From assembly GCA_026785745.1 (NCBI GenBank), contig JAJAZO010000339.1, positions 1 through 5,420 on the forward strand: a stretch of 5,420 nucleotides of DNA, given 5' to 3'. The position numbers and the translations under genes were made by a program. Each line of letters begins with the position of its first letter. Positions within the stretch are counted from its first letter, which is position 1. This DNA is from Chitinophagaceae bacterium (GTDB lineage Bacteria > Bacteroidota > Bacteroidia > Chitinophagales > Chitinophagaceae). Shown one piece after another: positions 1 to 5,037 of this stretch. Below the pieces are notes generated by a model. It saw only the letters and a program-made list of their open reading frames with translations. It was not told the DNA's origin and did not search any database.

Positions 1-114
1 AAAAATCTTCGTAATAAATACGATTTGCATTTTAAAGAAACAACAATGCCGCAAAAACATGGTGCTGCGGAAAAACATGAGGAGAAACCAACAGAGAAAA
101 GCGGCAAGGAATAA
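1..114 (+). CDS. C-terminal end of a protein, possibly cytochrome c oxidase subunit IV-like (partial)
   Basis: The reading frame is open from the first base and ends at TAA 112-114, giving the last 37 residues of a gene that begins outside the window. The visible tail is very hydrophilic, rich in Lys, Glu and His, and ends KSGKE, with no membrane segment or catalytic motif. On its own it cannot be identified. The guess at a small cytochrome oxidase subunit (prokaryotic subunit IV type) rests only on context: in many Bacteroidota the SCO and DUF420 assembly genes that follow here sit directly behind the oxidase subunit genes. A strong terminator lies 23 bp after the stop, so this gene ends its transcription unit. 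That a coding region ends here is well supported; the identity is weak. Confidence 0.55.
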   Translation, partial: KNLRNKYDLHFKETTMPQKHGAAEKHEEKPTEKSGKE

Positions 115-137
115 AACCTGCCTATTATTATAAAACC

Positions 138-178
138 AAAACCATTAAACCAGGAAGAGGTTTAATGGTTTTTATTTT
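138..178 (+). terminator. Rho-independent terminator after the partial gene
   Basis: A perfect 14-bp stem (138-151 pairing with 159-172) closes a 7-nt loop. The 3' arm runs into a T-rich tract (TTTTTATTTTT). It lies 23 bp beyond the stop codon of the partial upstream gene. The stem is nearly symmetrical, and the A-rich flank on its 5' side could also give some termination in the opposite direction, although no minus-strand gene lies to its right nearby. Confidence 0.85.
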
Positions 179-179
179 T

Positions 180-229
180 GGAGTCCTCACCCCGGCCCTC
201 TCCACGGGTGGAGAGGGGGCACAGACTCC
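180..229. repeat. GC-rich REP-like intergenic palindrome
   Basis: An inner palindrome pairs CCCTCTCCAC (196-205) with GTGGAGAGGG (208-217). It is enclosed by a second inverted pair, GGAGTC (180-185) with GACTCC (224-229). The block is much richer in G and C than its surroundings and carries no ORF. Its core resembles the CCCCGGCCCTCTCC-type palindromes that are scattered between genes in many bacterial genomes, including Bacteroidota; this recollection is from general knowledge and was not searched. Only one copy is present in the window. It sits between the upstream terminator and the SCO gene. Confidence 0.6.
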
Positions 230-279
230 GATAAGGCGATGCTGAAAATTGTTTTCAGGAGAAGTTTATATTTGAAATT

Positions 280-1074
280 GTGAATAAGAAAGCTCTATAT
301 GCGGTGATGCTGGCAATACTGCTGCCATTAACTGCTTATTTTATTGTAAAAAGGAAAAGTGAAACGGCTGTTACCATGCCAAGGCATTACTTACCGGACT
401 CGGTAGTAGCTGTAACAAAAAATGGCAAAAGAACAACTGATACAGCCTGGCACCGGCTGGCCGATTTTTCATTAACCAACCAGGAGGGCAAACTTGTTTC
501 CCTGAATAGCCTGAAAGGTAAAATCATTATCGCTGATTTCTTTTTTACACATTGCCCTACCATTTGCCCGGGTCTTACCCGCAATATGAAACGGCTGGCC
601 GAATCTATTCACAATGGCCAACGGGTGGGAGATAAAACAAACAAACAAGTTCATTTTATTTCATTTAGTATAGACCCTGAAAGAGATTCAGTAGAAAGAT
701 TAAAATACTGGGCCGACAAGTTTCAAATAGACCCGGAACAATGGTGGCTGCTTACCGGCGATAAGAAAGTGATTTATGATATGGTGATTGAGGAGATGAA
801 AGTAGGACTGGTAGATGGGAAAGGGATTGATACTAACTTTATACACAGCGACCGCTTTGTACTCATTGACAGTAACCGCCATATACGGGGCTATTACAGC
901 GGCCTTGACTCGGTGGCGTTGGCCAAACTTTCCAACGATCTTGTATTGCTCACGATGGAAAAAGACCCCAAAAGCAAAAGTTTTTTTGATGGTAAACTTG
1001 AACTGATGGCTGTTGTTTTCTTATTGGCTATACTGGGGGTGGGGCTACTTTTGTTTTTCATCAGAAAAAAATAG
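280..1074 (+). CDS. SCO1/SenC-family copper chaperone for cytochrome oxidase assembly
   Basis: This 264-residue membrane-anchored thioredoxin-fold protein belongs to the SCO family, which delivers copper to, or reduces, the CuA site of cytochrome c oxidase on the outer face of the inner membrane. The family hallmarks are all visible: CPTICP, giving the CxxxC pair C92 and C96; the DPERD segment at 132-136; and the distal copper-ligand histidine H189 in FIHSD. An N-terminal membrane helix spans about residues 5-23. Unusually, a second hydrophobic helix at about 241-260 ends in a basic IRKK tail, whereas the typical SCO has only the N-terminal anchor. The start is GTG at 280; a purine-rich AGGAGAAG lies at 257-264, about 15 nt upstream, which is far for a Shine-Dalgarno. 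No in-frame ATG is found between the upstream terminator and this GTG. The DUF420 gene follows after 6 bp, so the two are very probably cotranscribed. Confidence 0.93.
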   Translation: MNKKALYAVMLAILLPLTAYFIVKRKSETAVTMPRHYLPDSVVAVTKNGKRTTDTAWHRLADFSLTNQEGKLVSLNSLKGKIIIADFFFTHCPTICPGLTRNMKRLAESIHNGQRVGDKTNKQVHFISFSIDPERDSVERLKYWADKFQIDPEQWWLLTGDKKVIYDMVIEEMKVGLVDGKGIDTNFIHSDRFVLIDSNRHIRGYYSGLDSVALAKLSNDLVLLTMEKDPKSKSFFDGKLELMAVVFLLAILGVGLLLFFIRKK

Positions 1075-1080
1075 TAAAAT

Positions 1081-1665
1081 ATGCTGCAGGCGGTTTGGAA
1101 AAAGAATGATAAAAAGGCAAAGACATTAATATTTACTTTCTCTGCGATAGTATTTGCAGCGGTTGTTTTACTAAGCAGGATAAAGCTGAATGTAAACCTT
1201 GGGTTTGATGTTCACCTGTTTGCCAAAGCCAATGCCATTATCAATTCTTGTGTAGCCATACTGCTGGTTATTGCTCTGATTGCAGTAAAAAGCAAAAATT
1301 ATACACTGCACAAAAACCTGATGATGACGGCAATGTTTTTATCGGTTCTCTTTTTAGTGAGTTATATCTGTCACCATTTATTTGCAGGAGAAACAAGGTT
1401 TGGTGATGTAAACCATGATGGCATTGTTACGGAACTAGAAAAAGCTGCGGTCGGCACCAGCCGGATAATTTATTATATCATATTGGGTACTCATATTCCA
1501 TTTGCGGGTATTATTCTTCCTTTTATTTTGTTCTCTGCCTACCGGGCATTAACCGGCGAGTTTGATAAGCATAAAAAATTAGTTCGTATTACCTGGCCTG
1601 TCTGGTTTTATGTGGCGGTAACAGGTGTAGTGGTGTACTGGATGATTAGTCCGTACTATATGTAA
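1081..1665 (+). CDS. DUF420 (CtaM-like) oxidase-assembly membrane protein with EF-hand-like loop
   Basis: This 194-residue polytopic protein has about five hydrophobic segments (roughly 14-32, 52-70, 78-97, 127-154 and 172-191). It matches the DUF420 family, whose Staphylococcus member CtaM is needed for heme-copper oxidase maturation. Family-type histidines are visible at H45, H77 (LHKNLM), H98/H99 (ICHH), H138 (THIP) and H164, and the C-terminal TWPVWFYVAVTGVVVY segment is typical. Between helices 3 and 4 the protein holds DVNHDGIVTELE (109-120). This has Asp, Asn, Asp, Gly and Glu at positions 1, 3, 5, 6 and 12 and so fits an EF-hand calcium-binding loop. The ATG lies 6 bp after the SCO stop with no Shine-Dalgarno, which is normal for Bacteroidota. 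The role in oxidase assembly is inferred from the family and from the SCO neighbour. The stop codon is 9 bp from that of the convergent permease gene. Confidence 0.88.
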   Translation: MLQAVWKKNDKKAKTLIFTFSAIVFAAVVLLSRIKLNVNLGFDVHLFAKANAIINSCVAILLVIALIAVKSKNYTLHKNLMMTAMFLSVLFLVSYICHHLFAGETRFGDVNHDGIVTELEKAAVGTSRIIYYIILGTHIPFAGIILPFILFSAYRALTGEFDKHKKLVRITWPVWFYVAVTGVVVYWMISPYYM

Positions 1666-1674
1666 GTAGTGTTT

Positions 1675-2736
1675 TTATTCTGTAATTGCCGTTTCTTTAA
1701 CCGATTCATTATTATTTTCTTCTGCCAATGGCTCTACAAATTCATTCATATAAATCTTAAACAGGATAATAATATAATTAACAAGCAACGGACCAAAAAT
1801 TAACCCGATAAAGCCGAATAAGCCAAGCCCGATGATTACGCCCAATACAGTAATAACCGGATGTACATTACCCAGTTTTCTCATAATGGTAATACGGGAT
1901 ATATAATCTACATTACCTGTTACTATTACACTGTATAGCAAGAGACCGGTTGCCGTACCGGCATTACCGGTTGTATACATGTAAATAACAAGGGGTACCC
2001 ACACAATCATAGTACCTACTATAGGGAAAAAAGCAAATATGCCCGTAAGAAACCCCCACAGAACCCATTCATGAACACCAAAAATAAAATATCCCAACGT
2101 AGCTGTAAGGCCTTGTATAATGGAGATTAATGGTATGCCAAGTGCATTTGCTTTTACAATCTTTTTAGTTTGCGCAGCCAGCATTGCGGTATTGGTATCT
2201 TTGAGAGGAATTATGCGGAAAAGGTACTTTTCGATTTCCTTGCCATGATATAGCATATAATACAAAAAAAACAACATCAGTATCAGGTTGGTAAGCAGGT
2301 TAGCGGTGCTGTTCAATAAAGAAGGAATAAAACTACTAACCTTATTCAGCGAATCGGTAAGCGACTTCTCAGAAACAAAAGTAACACCTGCTTTCTGCTG
2401 CACTTCTTCTACCGCATGTTTTATACTTTCAATGGTAGCTGAAGGGTTATTTATTACTGCATTCACCTTGGGGCTGATCAGTGTTATGGCGAGGAAAATG
2501 GGCAGGCCTAATAACAGCAAATAGTAAAACATATAAAGACCAGCAGCCCATCCCTTTTTCCATTTTTTATGATATACCAATTGAAAATAACCGGCCCGGC
2601 TCAACATATATAATGTGATGGCACCTAATATACCGGGCAAAAAGCTTGTCAGCTCTTTAAAAGCCAGGAAAATCAATAGCAGGATTAGCAATAGCAGTAA
2701 TACCTGTTTGATACGATTGTTATACGTAATATTCAT
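1675..2736 (-). CDS. AI-2E family transporter (TqsA/PerM-type permease)
   Basis: This 353-residue inner-membrane protein has the layout of the AI-2E/PerM family. Two to three hydrophobic helices lie within residues 10-88, followed by a soluble stretch of about 88-145 and a long C-terminal membrane block of about 145-328. Recognisable family elements are FFPIVGT (236-242, with P238), NVHPVITVLGVIIGLGLFG (290-308) and the following GLIFGPLL. Length is normal for the family. Members are proposed exporters; the autoinducer-2 label comes from E. coli TqsA, and other members act in ion/proton antiport, so the substrate here is unknown. A hydrophilic acidic tail (about 333-353) follows the last helix. 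The start ATG lies about 35 nt beyond the hairpin of a minus-strand terminator, so the gene probably has its own promoter in that short space, although none is obvious. Confidence 0.9.
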   Translation of the reverse strand: MNITYNNRIKQVLLLLLILLLIFLAFKELTSFLPGILGAITLYMLSRAGYFQLVYHKKWKKGWAAGLYMFYYLLLLGLPIFLAITLISPKVNAVINNPSATIESIKHAVEEVQQKAGVTFVSEKSLTDSLNKVSSFIPSLLNSTANLLTNLILMLFFLYYMLYHGKEIEKYLFRIIPLKDTNTAMLAAQTKKIVKANALGIPLISIIQGLTATLGYFIFGVHEWVLWGFLTGIFAFFPIVGTMIVWVPLVIYMYTTGNAGTATGLLLYSVIVTGNVDYISRITIMRKLGNVHPVITVLGVIIGLGLFGFIGLIFGPLLVNYIIILFKIYMNEFVEPLAEENNNESVKETAITE

Positions 2737-2757
2737 TGACTAATACCGGATAAAGAT

Positions 2758-2796
2758 TGAAAAAATAAAAAAAGCTGAATCGTGGATTCAACTTTC
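2758..2796 (-). terminator. Rho-independent terminator of the small membrane-protein cluster
   Basis: Read on the minus strand, an 11-bp stem (2786-2796 with 2772-2782, one G-U pair) closes a 3-nt loop and is followed by a T-rich tract, the complement of the A-run at 2759-2771. It lies about 40 nt after the stop codon of the 121-residue gene and just before the permease gene. It therefore marks the end of the cluster transcript, or acts as a partial attenuator if the permease is read from the same message. Confidence 0.8.
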
Positions 2797-2835
2797 ATCA
2801 GTATACTAAAATTACAACCAAATAAAATGGTATTA

Positions 2836-3201
2836 TTAATCTTCTTGTTTCTCTGCCTTATTATCTCTTATTTCCGACATTTTGTTTCGGACAAAAGTAG
2901 TTACAAATAACTGTACAGCCGAACCGGCTATTTTCCTTAAAAAATTATGGGAGTTTCTGACATATAATTTTCTGCCCAAAAATCCAGCACCAATTCCAAC
3001 CGCTGTATCAAGGGCCGCCATTCTCAGATCCGGGGAAGTAGTAACATCCCGTAATGCGCCACGCAGCATTTGCGAAGGACTAAAACCATCTAATAGTGCA
3101 CCGGCAGAACTTTTCAAATCAGCCATTTGGATGGCTTGCAATGCTTCCAGTTCCTCAATTTTCTGTTGTAAGCCATTGCTCTTGTAAACCCGGTTAATCA
3201 T
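2836..3201 (-). CDS. Hypothetical protein of 121 residues, translationally coupled to the holin-X-like gene
   Basis: I do not recognise a named family. Visible parts are a charged, Gln/Glu-rich helix (about 9-33) that could form a coiled coil, a central SPSQMLRGALRD segment (41-52), a Gly/Ala-rich weakly hydrophobic helix (about 62-78, with GIGAGFLGRK), a basic stretch (77-90), another hydrophobic amphipathic helix (about 91-105), and a charged lysine/glutamate tail. It has no signal peptide. Its two moderately hydrophobic segments suggest a peripheral or membrane-associated protein. The ATG shares one base with the stop codon of the preceding gene (TAATG at 3199-3203), which indicates translational coupling and common function with the holin-X-like protein. 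A clear terminator follows 40 nt downstream, so it is the last gene of the cluster. That it is a real gene is supported by the coupling and compact packing; its function is unknown. Confidence 0.8.
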   Translation of the reverse strand: MINRVYKSNGLQQKIEELEALQAIQMADLKSSAGALLDGFSPSQMLRGALRDVTTSPDLRMAALDTAVGIGAGFLGRKLYVRNSHNFLRKIAGSAVQLFVTTFVRNKMSEIRDNKAEKQED

Positions 3202-3542
3202 TATTTCATTATTTTATTAATAAGCAAATGATTCAAAGGACCTTTAATCCAATGCTTTCTGAAAATGTAAATCAATAATCCGGCAAGGATATAAAAACCA
3301 CCAACTATAAAGAACCCATAGCTTGAATTTCCCAGCTCATGTCCAATCCACAACGCACCACCTATACTTATGATACTTATTGATGCGACTGAGATAAGGG
3401 CAATGGCCATCATGGAGATAACAGAAGACATCGTTTCGGCAATCTTTCCCGCGGCTTTCAATTTCCACAATTCAGCTTTCGTTTCAGCCAGGTCTCCTGC
3501 CTTGGAAATGATATTTTCTATATGTTCAATCGGGGACTGCAT
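3201..3542 (-). CDS. Phage holin family (DUF1469, holin-X-like) small membrane protein
   Basis: This 113-residue protein has the usual plan of the Phage_holin_3_6/DUF1469 family. An N-terminal amphipathic helix rich in Glu, Lys and Ala (about 5-35, with ETKAELWKLKAAGKIAE) is followed by two membrane segments (about 38-66 and 74-95) and a short basic tail (RKHWIKGPLNHLLINK). Despite the family name, such proteins are common in bacterial chromosomes next to YtxH-type genes and have no shown lysis role; no endolysin or other phage gene is nearby. A function in envelope stress or membrane organisation is inferred from the neighbours. The ATG at 3540-3542 has an AT-rich leader without a Shine-Dalgarno. 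It begins 51 bp after the YtxH stop, and its stop overlaps the next start by one base. Confidence 0.85.
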   Translation of the reverse strand: MQSPIEHIENIISKAGDLAETKAELWKLKAAGKIAETMSSVISMMAIALISVASISIISIGGALWIGHELGNSSYGFFIVGGFYILAGLLIYIFRKHWIKGPLNHLLINKIMK

Positions 3543-3593
3543 AATTAGTGATTTTTATACCTGCCGGTGTTTTTTAACTGAAGCATCTCTGCT

Positions 3594-3869
3594 TTACGAT
3601 AAAGCATTTTTTGCTTCATTCTTCAAACTGTTCATCTTTCCCGTAGCCTTATCTCCAAATTCTTCAGCATCTTCCCTTGCACCTGCATAGGCACCTTTAA
3701 CGCTGTCAATAAAATCACCAAAAGAATTTTTTACCGAGTCGGTAATATTACCAGCCTTGCCGGCAATCTTCTTTCTTGTTTCGGAACCTTTTTCCGGGGC
3801 AAGTAAAATTCCTGCCAGGGCACCGGCAGCTGCACCGGCTAAAAATCCTAATAATACTTTTGAGCTCAT
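3594..3869 (-). CDS. YtxH domain-containing stress protein
   Basis: This 91-residue protein carries the YtxH signature. A glycine/alanine-rich membrane helix (about 5-24, containing AGAAAGALAG) is followed directly by LLAPEKGSETRKKI (22-35), which is highly typical of the family. The rest is a long hydrophilic amphipathic helix (about 40-90). DSVK occurs at 44-47 and again at 55-58, exactly 11 residues apart, so the tail has a LEA- or apolipoprotein-like 11-residue periodicity. YtxH proteins are generally associated with stress, for example in the general stress response of Bacillus; the molecular role is not settled. The ATG at 3867-3869 is preceded by an AT-rich leader without a Shine-Dalgarno. 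A 66-bp gap separates it from the upstream DUF5670-like gene, and this gap could hold an internal promoter. Confidence 0.88.
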   Translation of the reverse strand: MSSKVLLGFLAGAAAGALAGILLAPEKGSETRKKIAGKAGNITDSVKNSFGDFIDSVKGAYAGAREDAEEFGDKATGKMNSLKNEAKNALS

Positions 3870-3935
3870 AAAATTGAATTTTAATTGTTATTAATTGTTT
3901 TTTAAAAGAGATGTACGGATGAAAACCAAATGCTG

Positions 3936-4121
3936 CTATTCAGTTGTTGTATTTCCTGTTTCTTTTATAGCCGGAGTTTCAATTATCATCAACGACCGGA
4001 AAAAGAAAATCAATCCAACTATCAGTGCTATATGTATGGTGCTGGTGCCATTTAGATAAAATAACCCGGCTACCCATAGCCCTAAAAAAATTAAACTCAG
4101 TATCTGAAGCATTCGTTTCAT
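3936..4121 (-). CDS. Small two-helix membrane protein, lmo0937/DUF5670-like
   Basis: This 61-residue protein consists of two hydrophobic helices (about 5-22 and 29-47) joined by a short polar turn (FYLNGTSTIH) and followed by a hydrophilic tail (about 48-61, ending in three threonines and a Glu). The LGLWVAGLFYLNGTSTIHIAL segment resembles the core of the lmo0937/DUF5670 family (leucine-rich helix, LW..GL, small turn, IH, second helix). The Thr/Glu tail makes it somewhat longer than typical members of about 50 residues. A second methionine at residue 4 is an alternative start. It sits 39 bp after the DUF1328 gene on the same strand, and such small proteins often occur together with YtxH and DUF1328 genes in Bacteroidota. 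The family assignment is by eye and moderate; that it is a gene is well supported. Confidence 0.72.
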   Translation of the reverse strand: MKRMLQILSLIFLGLWVAGLFYLNGTSTIHIALIVGLIFFFRSLMIIETPAIKETGNTTTE

Positions 4122-4160
4122 AAGCTTGAATATAAAGTACAGAATAATGCTTTGTCTCTT

Positions 4161-4334
4161 TTAAACACCCGAACCTTTTACGTTTTTTCCAAAAATCACG
4201 GAAAGCAGGAAAAGTACAATGAAGACAAAGAATAAAATTTTAGCTATAGAAGCAGCACCAGAAGCAATACCGCCAAAGCCAAAAACAGCAGCGATAATGG
4301 CTACTATTAGAAAAATAACTGTCCAGCGTAACAT
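4161..4334 (-). CDS. DUF1328 (YtjA-like) small membrane protein
   Basis: A 57-residue ORF on the minus strand starts at ATG 4334-4332 and stops at TAA 4163-4161. It begins [20 protein letters not shown] and continues [18 protein letters not shown]. This is the standard DUF1328 pattern: MLRW start, first helix, FGFGGIA.GAA.IAKILFF turn and second helix, at nearly the usual length of about 54-57 residues. It has two membrane helices (about 5-20 and 29-48) and a short basic tail (GKNVKGSGV). DUF1328 genes are found widely in Gram-negative bacteria, often beside stress genes, and their role is not established. It is the first gene of the five-gene minus-strand cluster and is divergent from dps. 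Because it is so short it may be absent from automatic gene calls; a longer plus-strand ORF that covers it (4219-4500) has no protein character. Confidence 0.92.
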   Translation of the reverse strand: MLRWTVIFLIVAIIAAVFGFGGIASGAASIAKILFFVFIVLFLLSVIFGKNVKGSGV

Positions 4335-4557
4335 AGTAGTTGAATTTAAAGTTTACAAAATTTGTTTACTGTATTCTCCTCTCCTCTATCAAAACTTTGT
4401 GCCAAACATTCCGCATCCTGAATTTTTTATTTCAGAAAATAAAGTGGGGATTTTTTTCAACATATTGAGGATTATCTGCTTTAACCTGGCTGCCAGATAA
4501 TTGGAATAAAACTTGCAACCGGGTCAGGGATATTTTTTTAAACAAAAAACTTTAATT
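4335..4557. promoter_or_regulatory. Divergent intergenic region between DUF1328 cluster and dps
   Basis: These 223 bp separate the start codons of DUF1328 (- strand) and dps (+ strand) and must hold both promoters. The region is AT-rich overall, with a homopyrimidine stretch at 4374-4387 (TTCTCCTCTCCTCT; purine-rich on the DUF1328 strand, but about 40 nt from its start and so too far for a ribosome site). GTTTAC occurs twice (4351-4356 and 4364-4369). No match to the Bacteroidota -33/-7 consensus with correct spacing could be assigned with confidence on either strand. Confidence 0.6.
4471..4501. promoter_or_regulatory. 8-bp inverted repeat upstream of dps, possible operator
   Basis: ATTATCTG (4471-4478) and CAGATAAT (4494-4501) are perfect inverted copies with a 15-bp spacer, so their centres are 23 bp apart, close to two helical turns. 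The right arm overlaps a smaller palindrome, CTGGC-T-GCCAG (4486-4496). The element lies 57-87 bp before the dps ATG, a plausible place for a regulator of dps or of both divergent units. No specific regulator can be named from the sequence, and an 8-bp repeat can arise by chance. Confidence 0.3.
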
Positions 4558-5031
4558 ATGAAACCACACATTGGCATATCTGCTAAAAACCTTACAGCTG
4601 TAAATAATATATTAACTGCGGTACTTTCTGACGCAGTGGTGTTATACACCAAAACAAGAAAGTTTCACTGGAATGTATCAGGCAATAGTTTTATGGAATT
4701 ACATAAACTGTTTGAGGAACATTATAAGAAATTAGAAGAAGCGATTGATGAGATAGCGGAACGAATTAATAAGCTGGGGGCTAAAACACCAGGTACCATG
4801 CAGGAATTTTTACAACATTCATCATTAAAGGAAGCTCCGGGTAAGTATCCTGACCAAAAAGAAATGCTAAGCGAATTATTAAAAGATCATGAAGCTGTTG
4901 TTACTCAATTGAGAAAAAATATAGACGATTGTGATGAAAAATATGGTGACAAAGGAACGGCAGATTTTCTGACTGACCTCATTCGGGAACATGAAACGAT
5001 TGCCTGGACAGTAAGAAGGTATCTTCAATAA
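4558..5031 (+). CDS. dps: Dps-family ferritin-like DNA-protection protein
   Basis: This 157-residue protein is a four-helix ferritin-like subunit of the Dps family, which forms 12-mers that oxidise Fe2+ with H2O2, store iron and protect DNA. The inter-subunit ferroxidase ligands are all present with the exact spacing of known Dps proteins: H37 (KFHWNV), H49 (LHK), E53, D64 and E68 (DEIAERI). The segment FHWNVSGNSFMELHKLFEEH is the classic signature. ATG 4558 is chosen over the in-frame TTG at 4513. The ATG gives a normal-length Dps beginning MKPHIGIS, follows an AT-rich leader (TTTAATT) of the kind used in Bacteroidota, and avoids an unlikely extra 15 residues. It has no long lysine-rich N-terminal tail, so DNA binding of the E. 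coli type is uncertain. The next gene starts 6 bp after its stop. OxyR- or Fur-type control is usual for dps but was not shown here. Confidence 0.95.
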   Translation: MKPHIGISAKNLTAVNNILTAVLSDAVVLYTKTRKFHWNVSGNSFMELHKLFEEHYKKLEEAIDEIAERINKLGAKTPGTMQEFLQHSSLKEAPGKYPDQKEMLSELLKDHEAVVTQLRKNIDDCDEKYGDKGTADFLTDLIREHETIAWTVRRYLQ

Positions 5032-5037
5032 TATAGC

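Noticed and set aside
267..274. TATATTTG, a perfect match to the Bacteroidota -7 element TAnnTTTG, just before the SCO gene
   Set aside because: It would place the transcription start at the GTG codon itself, and the only TTG upstream (249-251) is about 15 bp away instead of around 20. Probably chance in AT-rich DNA.
1675..2736. Autoinducer-2 export or quorum sensing from the AI-2E family name
   Set aside because: The family name comes from one E. coli member; other members transport ions, and no AI-2 synthesis or response genes are in the window.
3201..3542. 'Phage holin' family hit taken as evidence for a prophage
   Set aside because: No endolysin, structural, integrase or attachment-site signal is nearby, and this holin-X/DUF1469 type is common as a normal chromosomal gene.
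3600..3620. Small hairpin (AAGCA/TGCTT) near the end of the YtxH gene
   Set aside because: It has only a 5-bp stem, lies inside the coding region and lacks a following T-tract, so it is not a convincing terminator.
4351..4369. GTTTAC repeated 13 bp apart in the divergent region
   Set aside because: The six-base direct repeat is short, AT-rich and easily due to chance; not enough to call a binding site.
4219..4500. 93-codon plus-strand ORF upstream of dps
   Set aside because: It covers most of the DUF1328 gene on the opposite strand, its translation has no domain character, and its second half runs through the AT-rich divergent promoter region.
4513..4557. TTG as an earlier start for dps, adding 15 residues
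   Set aside because: Dps from ATG 4558 has the normal length and N-terminus, and the added residues (MQPGQGYFFKQKTLI) look like translated leader.
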